From Hypericibacter sp050729195 (GTDB lineage Bacteria > Pseudomonadota > Alphaproteobacteria > Dongiales > Dongiaceae), in the NCBI RefSeq assembly GCF_050729195.1, contig NZ_JBOHKS010000239.1, positions 1 to 25,541 on the forward strand: a DNA stretch of 25,541 bases. Direction: 5' to 3'. A model generated the notes under the pieces. It worked only from the letters and a program-made list of their open reading frames with translations. It was not told where the DNA came from and searched no databases. Made by a program: the position numbers and the translations under genes. Positions 21,365-25,541 of the stretch are shown one piece after another. How positions within the stretch are numbered: position 1 is the first letter of the stretch; each line of letters starts with the position of its first letter.

Positions 21365-22942
21365 TTACTGTGCGGCTTCGCCAACGGCCTTCTCGCGGGC
21401 CGCGATCTCGGCCTGCTTCCTGGCGATGGCATCCCCGATCGGCGGGCCGGCGAAACGATTGCGCAGGCCCGCATACCAGATGACCACCATGACCCCGATC
21501 ATACCCACGATCAGATACCCCACCTTCTCGTTCGGCGGCTGCACGCCGACAGCGATCAGGATGAGACAGCCGATCACGGCGAAGAGCGCAATCGGCTTGG
21601 AAAGGCCGCCCAGATTGAACGGCCCTTTTTTCGTCCAGGTCTTGCCTTCGGCGAGAAGACCTGCAGCCACCGCCATGACGTAGGAGATATATAGGAAGAC
21701 GGCGCAACCCGTCGCCAGCACGAAGAAGGCATCGCCGTAGAGCGTGGCGACGATCGACAAGACCGCCGCGGCCCAGATGGCGTTGACCGGCGTGCGGAAG
21801 GCCGGGCTGACCTTGCGCAAGGCAGTCGAGAACGGCAGCCCACCATCACGGGCAAAGGCGAACATCATGCGCGAGCAGGAAGTCAAGCCCGACAGCGCGC
21901 AGAGGAAGTTCGAGATCACGATGACGATGTAGAGGATATCGCGCAGGACCGTCGGCATCGGAGACGATGCCATCACATAGTTGGAGGAGCCCCAGCCGGT
22001 CTTGGCGGCTTCATCCATCGACGGCATGGCGAGCACGAAGGCGCAGACCATGACGTAGCCGAAGAGGAAGGACCACCAGACCGACCGATACATGCCCTTC
22101 GGGACCTCGACCGCCGCGTTGCGGGTTTCTTCCGAGGTGTGGCCGGAGGCATCGAAGCCGGTGATGGTATAGACGCCTTGCAGCAATCCCAGCATGAAGG
22201 CGAGGAAGATGCCTGCCTGCGCGGTCGGCCAGACGCCGCCGCCGGCATCGCCGGTGTAGTTCGTGAAGGTGAAGAGCCGCGAGAAATCGAGGCTCGGCGC
22301 ATAGACCAGCAGGGCGATCGTGAGCACGACCGAGCCGACGAAGATCAGGTAGCCCGAGAAGTCGGTCAGGATCGTCGTCAGCCGGATGCCGCGATGATTG
22401 ATAATCGCTTGGAGGGCCGTGATGACCGAGATGAAGATAGTCTGGATCCACCAGCCGGTATCGAGCATGGCGGACGAAGTCCAACTGGTCACGTCCATGC
22501 CGAGCACGCCCGCGAGGAAGAGGTCGCGGAACAGCAGGAAGACGCCGAAATTGACCGAGGATACGACGAAGAGCAGGCCGGCGAGGTTGAACCAAGCCGC
22601 GGCCCAGCCCCAGCCCTTGCCGCCCAGCATCGAGGCCCAGTGATAGATGCCGCCGGCGGTCGGATAGGCCGAGGCGACCTGGCCCAGCGAAATCGAGACG
22701 ATCAGTGCGAACAGACAGGCGAGCGGCCAGCCATAACCGACCGACGCGCCGCCGGCTGCGCTGAAGGCGGCCGGAAAGGCGGTGATACCGCCGGCCAGGA
22801 CGCAGATGATGGAAAAGGAGATGGCAAAATTCTGGAATCCGCCCATGCGGCGCGACAACTCTTGGGCATAACCCATGCCATGTAGCTGCTTTACGTCTTC
22901 CTCGACCCCATGATAGCCGGGGTCGTTATGGCTCTGTGACAT
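21365..22942 (-). CDS. APC-family amino acid/amine permease
   Basis: Inner-membrane transporter of 525 residues with 12 hydrophobic helices. It begins with a polar N-terminus (residues 1-35) and the typical first helix (F-A-I-S-F-S-I-I-C-V-L-A-G-G-I-T-A-F). S-A-Y-P-T-A-G-G-I-Y-H-W-A (about 90-102) is characteristic of the amino acid/choline (GABA permease-like) branch of the APC family. G-F-D-A-S-G-H-T-S-E-E-T (about 266-277) and the loop with S-C-S-R-M-M-F-A-F-A-R-D-G-G-L-P support this. The C-terminus is charged. It has its own terminator, so it forms a separate transcript upstream of the GS-like gene. Likely substrates are GABA, polyamines or other amines. Uptake of an amine for the neighbouring ligase is inferred. 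Confidence 0.85.
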   Translation of the reverse strand: MSQSHNDPGYHGVEEDVKQLHGMGYAQELSRRMGGFQNFAISFSIICVLAGGITAFPAAFSAAGGASVGYGWPLACLFALIVSISLGQVASAYPTAGGIYHWASMLGGKGWGWAAAWFNLAGLLFVVSSVNFGVFLLFRDLFLAGVLGMDVTSWTSSAMLDTGWWIQTIFISVITALQAIINHRGIRLTTILTDFSGYLIFVGSVVLTIALLVYAPSLDFSRLFTFTNYTGDAGGGVWPTAQAGIFLAFMLGLLQGVYTITGFDASGHTSEETRNAAVEVPKGMYRSVWWSFLFGYVMVCAFVLAMPSMDEAAKTGWGSSNYVMASSPMPTVLRDILYIVIVISNFLCALSGLTSCSRMMFAFARDGGLPFSTALRKVSPAFRTPVNAIWAAAVLSIVATLYGDAFFVLATGCAVFLYISYVMAVAAGLLAEGKTWTKKGPFNLGGLSKPIALFAVIGCLILIAVGVQPPNEKVGYLIVGMIGVMVVIWYAGLRNRFAGPPIGDAIARKQAEIAAREKAVGEAAQ

Positions 22943-23302
22943 GATCGAATGCTTCCCCTGAATATGAGCTCTTCATTGGGCGCGGCTCATGGGCACGCCG
23001 AGCGGCCGGTTGAGGCCGGTTGGTTTTGACTCGTTCCAGCTTTTCTTGAGAACGCCGCTCCGATCCTCCCGAAAGGGCGCCTGGATGATGAGACGGCGTC
23101 GTGAACTTGTAAAGCTCACACCGGATGGAGTTTGCGCGATTGATCGGGAGCTGTCGGCAATCCCGTCCATTCGGTCAGTGATCGTGACGGAACGGTCTTT
23201 ACCATTGCTAACGACCGACAAACGAGCCCGCCGCGGAACCCTGTCTTTGGGGGTTCCGCGGCGTCCGACGGCATTTGGCTCAGTTGTCGTAAGGCCAGCG
23301 GG
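22943..23302. other. Intergenic region between the two permease genes
   Basis: No recognisable gene in 360 bases; short open frames on both strands have no family resemblance. The part near 23302 holds a terminator stem. GGCCGGTTG is repeated at 23004-23012 and 23014-23022. The promoter of the APC permease gene should lie here, but no clear -35/-10 or sigma-54 site was identified. Confidence 0.45.
23230..23262 (-). terminator. Stem-loop terminator after ethanolamine permease-like gene
   Basis: A 12-bp stem, GCCGCGGAACCC (23230-23241) and GGGTTCCGCGGC (23251-23262), has a nine-base loop. It lies about 40 bases past the permease stop on the minus strand. The following bases (GGGCTCGTTTG) give only a weak T tract. 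Confidence 0.65.
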
Positions 23303-24769
23303 TCATTCAGCCGCCTTGTGTGTCGCCTTGAGAGCGAACTCCTCTTCAGGCGACAAGACCAGTTTGTGCCGGCCGATAAAGGCGAAATAGATCACGCCCA
23401 GCGCATACCATACGACCGCGCCATAGAGGCCCGGGCGATAGGCCTCGTTCAGGAACATAGAGATCAGGCAGACGAGGGCAATAATGGTGCAGACCGCCGC
23501 GCCGAGACTGCCGAGCGGACTGCGGTAGGGACGCTCGATGTTCGGGAACTTGATTCGCAGCATGATGTAGGAGAGTCCCTGCATCGAGTAGGAGATCACT
23601 GCCCCGAACACCGCCAGATTCAGAAGCGCCGCGCCGACGAAAGAGGCCATGCCAAACGCGAAGTTCATGAGCAGGGCCAGCCCCAGGCTGACGGCACCAC
23701 CGACGATCAGCGCCACATGCGGCGTATGACGCTGGCCGTGCGTGATCGAGAGCCAGCGCGGGAAATAGCCGGCCCGGCTCAACGAGAAGATGTTGCGGCC
23801 ATAAGCGAAGATAATCGTATGGAAGCTCGCGATCAGGCCCGCCACCGCCAACAGGGCCAGGAACTTCGTGCCGATGCCCTCGCCGAAGATGCCGATCAGG
23901 CCGTCGAGCAACGGTTGGGCCGAGCCGCCGAGCGCCTGGGCGCCGGGTGGAACCACTGAATTGAAGTAGAGCGTCAGGAATCCCAGGATCACCAGCGTCA
24001 AGATGCCCCAAAGCAGGCCCTTCGGCATATCACGCTTGGGATCGGCGCTCTCCTCCGCCGCCAGCGGCAGTTGCTCGATCGCGAGCAGGAACCAGATGGC
24101 AAAGGGCAGAGAGGCGAACACGCCGGTCCAGCCGAACGGCATGAAGGCGGTGTTGCCTTCCGTCGGCGGGATGTTCAGTGCATTGGTGTGATAGTCCATC
24201 ACCGTCAAGGCGGCGATGAAGAAGAACACCAGAATCGCCATCGCCACGAAGGTGATGAACACCGTGAACTTGAAGGAAAGTTCGACGCCCCAGATATTGA
24301 GGCCGACAAAGATCGCGAAAACGGCCACCCACCAAACCCAGGTCAGCTCGGGCGGCGTGTTGAAGATGGTCTGCAGGTAAGCGCCGACCGAGACGATGAT
24401 CACGCCGGGCGTGATGACATATTCCATGTTCTCGCCGAGGCCGGTCAAAAAACCGCCCCATGGGCCCATGGTAGTTCGTGCGAAGGAATAGGCGCCGCCG
24501 GTGTGCGGCAAGGCGGGCGACATTTCCGCCAAGCTGTAGCAAAGCGTCACATACATGACCGTGACGATGATCGTCGCGACCAGCAGCCCGCCAAAGCCAC
24601 CGGTCGCCAATCCATAGTTCCATCCGAAGAAGTCGCCTGAGATAACAGCCCCCACGCCCAGCGCCCAGAGCGACCAGACCCCGGCATAGCGGCGCAGCTT
24701 GCGCTTTTCGAAATACTCGGCGCCCACTTTCTCGTAACTGACGCCCTGCAAATGTTCCCCTGTGGGCAT
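23303..24769 (-). CDS. eat: Ethanolamine permease-like APC transporter
   Basis: Inner-membrane transporter of 488 residues with 12 hydrophobic helices. The N-terminus has Y-F-E-K-R-K-L-R-R-Y-A-G-V-W-S-L-W-A-L-G-V-G-A-V-I-S-G-D-F-F-G-W-N (about 19-50, given here residue by residue), a start I associate with ethanolamine permeases (Eat family). L-P-H-T-G-G-A-Y-S-F-A-R follows around 107-118, and a conserved I-E-Q-L-P-L-A-A-E-E-S segment lies in the middle (about 231-241). GGAGGGG directly upstream supports the start at 24769. It is the transporter most diagnostic for the pathway substrate of the region. The same family includes other amine carriers, so ethanolamine itself is probable rather than proven. 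It is followed by its own stem-loop; the LysR gene behind it is on the same strand. Confidence 0.82.
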   Translation of the reverse strand: MPTGEHLQGVSYEKVGAEYFEKRKLRRYAGVWSLWALGVGAVISGDFFGWNYGLATGGFGGLLVATIIVTVMYVTLCYSLAEMSPALPHTGGAYSFARTTMGPWGGFLTGLGENMEYVITPGVIIVSVGAYLQTIFNTPPELTWVWWVAVFAIFVGLNIWGVELSFKFTVFITFVAMAILVFFFIAALTVMDYHTNALNIPPTEGNTAFMPFGWTGVFASLPFAIWFLLAIEQLPLAAEESADPKRDMPKGLLWGILTLVILGFLTLYFNSVVPPGAQALGGSAQPLLDGLIGIFGEGIGTKFLALLAVAGLIASFHTIIFAYGRNIFSLSRAGYFPRWLSITHGQRHTPHVALIVGGAVSLGLALLMNFAFGMASFVGAALLNLAVFGAVISYSMQGLSYIMLRIKFPNIERPYRSPLGSLGAAVCTIIALVCLISMFLNEAYRPGLYGAVVWYALGVIYFAFIGRHKLVLSPEEEFALKATHKAAE

Positions 24770-25159
24770 GATTCCCCTCCCGGCCCGTTTGGGCAGGCTT
24801 GGTCGGCTTGGGAGAGGTCTTCCACGCGCAAGGCGGCCCGAACACAGGCGCGTGGCGGATCAGTCGATCAGGGTCGCAAAGTGGGCCTTGCCATGCAGCA
24901 CCCTCTGCAAGCCGGCATGTTGCGAATCGCTGCGAGCAGTGCAGCGCTCGAATTGTGCGGCAGAGGCTCAAGGGTTGTAAAGCGAATGGAGGCGACGGCT
25001 CCTTCTGGTGGCTGAGGGCGCCGCCCAAAGTAGGGGGATGCCGCCCCCTCCAGCCCCAGGGCTTGGATGGCGTCCAATACCCATTGGGAGAAACTGTGCA
25101 AGCCGTTAGGTCTGTATCGATCGCCTTTTGGAAGACCGGACGGTCTCTTGGTGTTCGGA
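24770..25159. other. Intergenic region upstream of the ethanolamine permease-like gene
   Basis: No recognisable gene in 390 bases. The clearest structure is CGCTGC (24928-24933) with GCAGCG (24941-24946) around a seven-base loop, about 160 bases upstream of the permease start; a regulator site is possible. A smaller AGACC/GGTCT dyad at 25133-25146 lies just past the LysR stop and might help end that transcript. A sigma-54 site was looked for and not found. Confidence 0.4.
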
Positions 25160-25541
25160 TTACGTTGAACCGGCAAAATGCTCGCGGCAGAACTCGGCAA
25201 AGCGCTGGACGGCGCGGGTGGGCCGTGCCCCGGCCAGGCTGGCCAGCCCCAGCCGCTGCGGCGGCACCGGCTCCTTGACCGGCCGGTAGACCAGCCGCTG
25301 GCCGTCGAGCGCCCGGTCGCTCTGCGGGCGCGAATGCATCAGCGCATAGCCGAAGCCGTTGGCCACCAGGCCGCGCACCATCTCGAACGACGTCGTCTCA
25401 TGCGCGATCCGCGGCTCGAGCCCGCGGCCGCGCATGACCGAGAGGAAGTGGTCGCGGCTTTGCGGTAGGTCCAGCAGCACCAATGGCTCCTCGACCAGAT
25501 CGGCCAGCGCCACCGCCTTTCGCGGCGCCAGGCGATGGCGG
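25160..25541 (-). CDS. LysR-family regulator, C-terminal part (5' end outside window)
   Basis: The last 126 or so residues of an LTTR inducer-binding domain. The frame is open to the window edge (R-H-R-L-A-P-R-K-A-V-A-L-A-D-L...), matching the usual H-P-L-A-x-x-x-x-V-x-L-A-D-L stretch, so the internal GTG at 25513 is not the start. L-V-L-L-D-L-P-x-S-R-D-H-F, then T-T-S-F-E-M-V-R-G-L-V-A-N-G-F-G-Y-A-L-M-x-S-R-P, fits the second half of the effector domain. The DNA-binding part is beyond the window. It is the nearest regulator to the amine-utilisation genes and on the same strand as them; control of the permease is plausible but unproven. Confidence 0.85.
   Translation of the reverse strand, partial: RHRLAPRKAVALADLVEEPLVLLDLPQSRDHFLSVMRGRGLEPRIAHETTSFEMVRGLVANGFGYALMHSRPQSDRALDGQRLVYRPVKEPVPPQRLGLASLAGARPTRAVQRFAEFCREHFAGST

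Noticed and set aside
22989..23390. Plus-strand frame of 133 codons between the permease genes
   Set aside because: It runs through the terminator stem and into the antisense of the downstream permease gene, with no recognisable domain.
24881..24899. Possible sigma-54 (-24/-12) promoter for the ethanolamine permease-like gene on the minus strand
   Set aside because: TGG and TTTGC elements are present but the GG-to-GC spacing is 13 rather than the required 10 bases.
24868..25200. A 110-codon minus-strand frame upstream of the permease-like gene with a C-x-x-C-C cluster
   Set aside because: It overlaps the LysR 3' end, has no ribosome site or family resemblance, and the composition is that of random GC-rich intergenic DNA.

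Overview
The window is GC-rich chromosomal DNA, with densely packed genes. Gene content (an RHH-less bifunctional PutA, HdeD-like protein, CGNR regulator, GS-like/ALDH/Fe-ADH amine catabolism) and codon use fit an Alphaproteobacterium, perhaps of the Rhodospirillales. That placement is inferred from protein character only. No rRNA, tRNA, CRISPR array, integrase or complete transposase was seen.

Layout. 1-5.7 kb: the 3' part of an AlaX-type alanyl-tRNA editing gene, a large MscS-family channel with a long periplasmic front, a short IS1380-type transposase remnant, a flavin amine oxidase and, divergent from it, an HdeD-like membrane protein. 5.8-9.0 kb: putA, complete. 9.0-10.5 kb: a small mer-like module (merR, divergent merT-merP and a GDCCVxC cysteine-rich protein, no merA). 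It is bounded by a 20-bp direct repeat that is the putA 3' end on one side and a loose, in-frame putA-tail fragment on the other. 10.5-11.4 kb: a DoxX protein and a DUF2282 (bufferin-1/GigP-like) precursor whose modification genes are absent. 11.6-14.8 kb: two divergent regulator/target pairs, AhpD-like protein/LysR and CGNR regulator/EamA exporter, whose control regions share a nearly identical half-site.

14.8-25.5 kb: an amine-utilisation region on the minus strand: Fe-dependent alcohol dehydrogenase, aldehyde dehydrogenase, glutamine-synthetase-like ligase, an APC permease, an ethanolamine-permease-like transporter and the 3' part of a LysR gene. The most economical reading is uptake of ethanolamine or a similar amino alcohol, gamma-glutamylation, then two oxidations of the protected alcohol. 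The alcohol dehydrogenase is separated from the other enzymes by about 2.3 kb of lower-GC DNA. That stretch carries an M23-like peptidase gene without a signal peptide and a convergent gene for a secreted protein with 12 cysteines; it looks like an insertion.

The best candidates for something not routinely described are the putA-tail-bounded mer-like module, the orphan DUF2282-DoxX pair, and the M23/Cys-rich pair.
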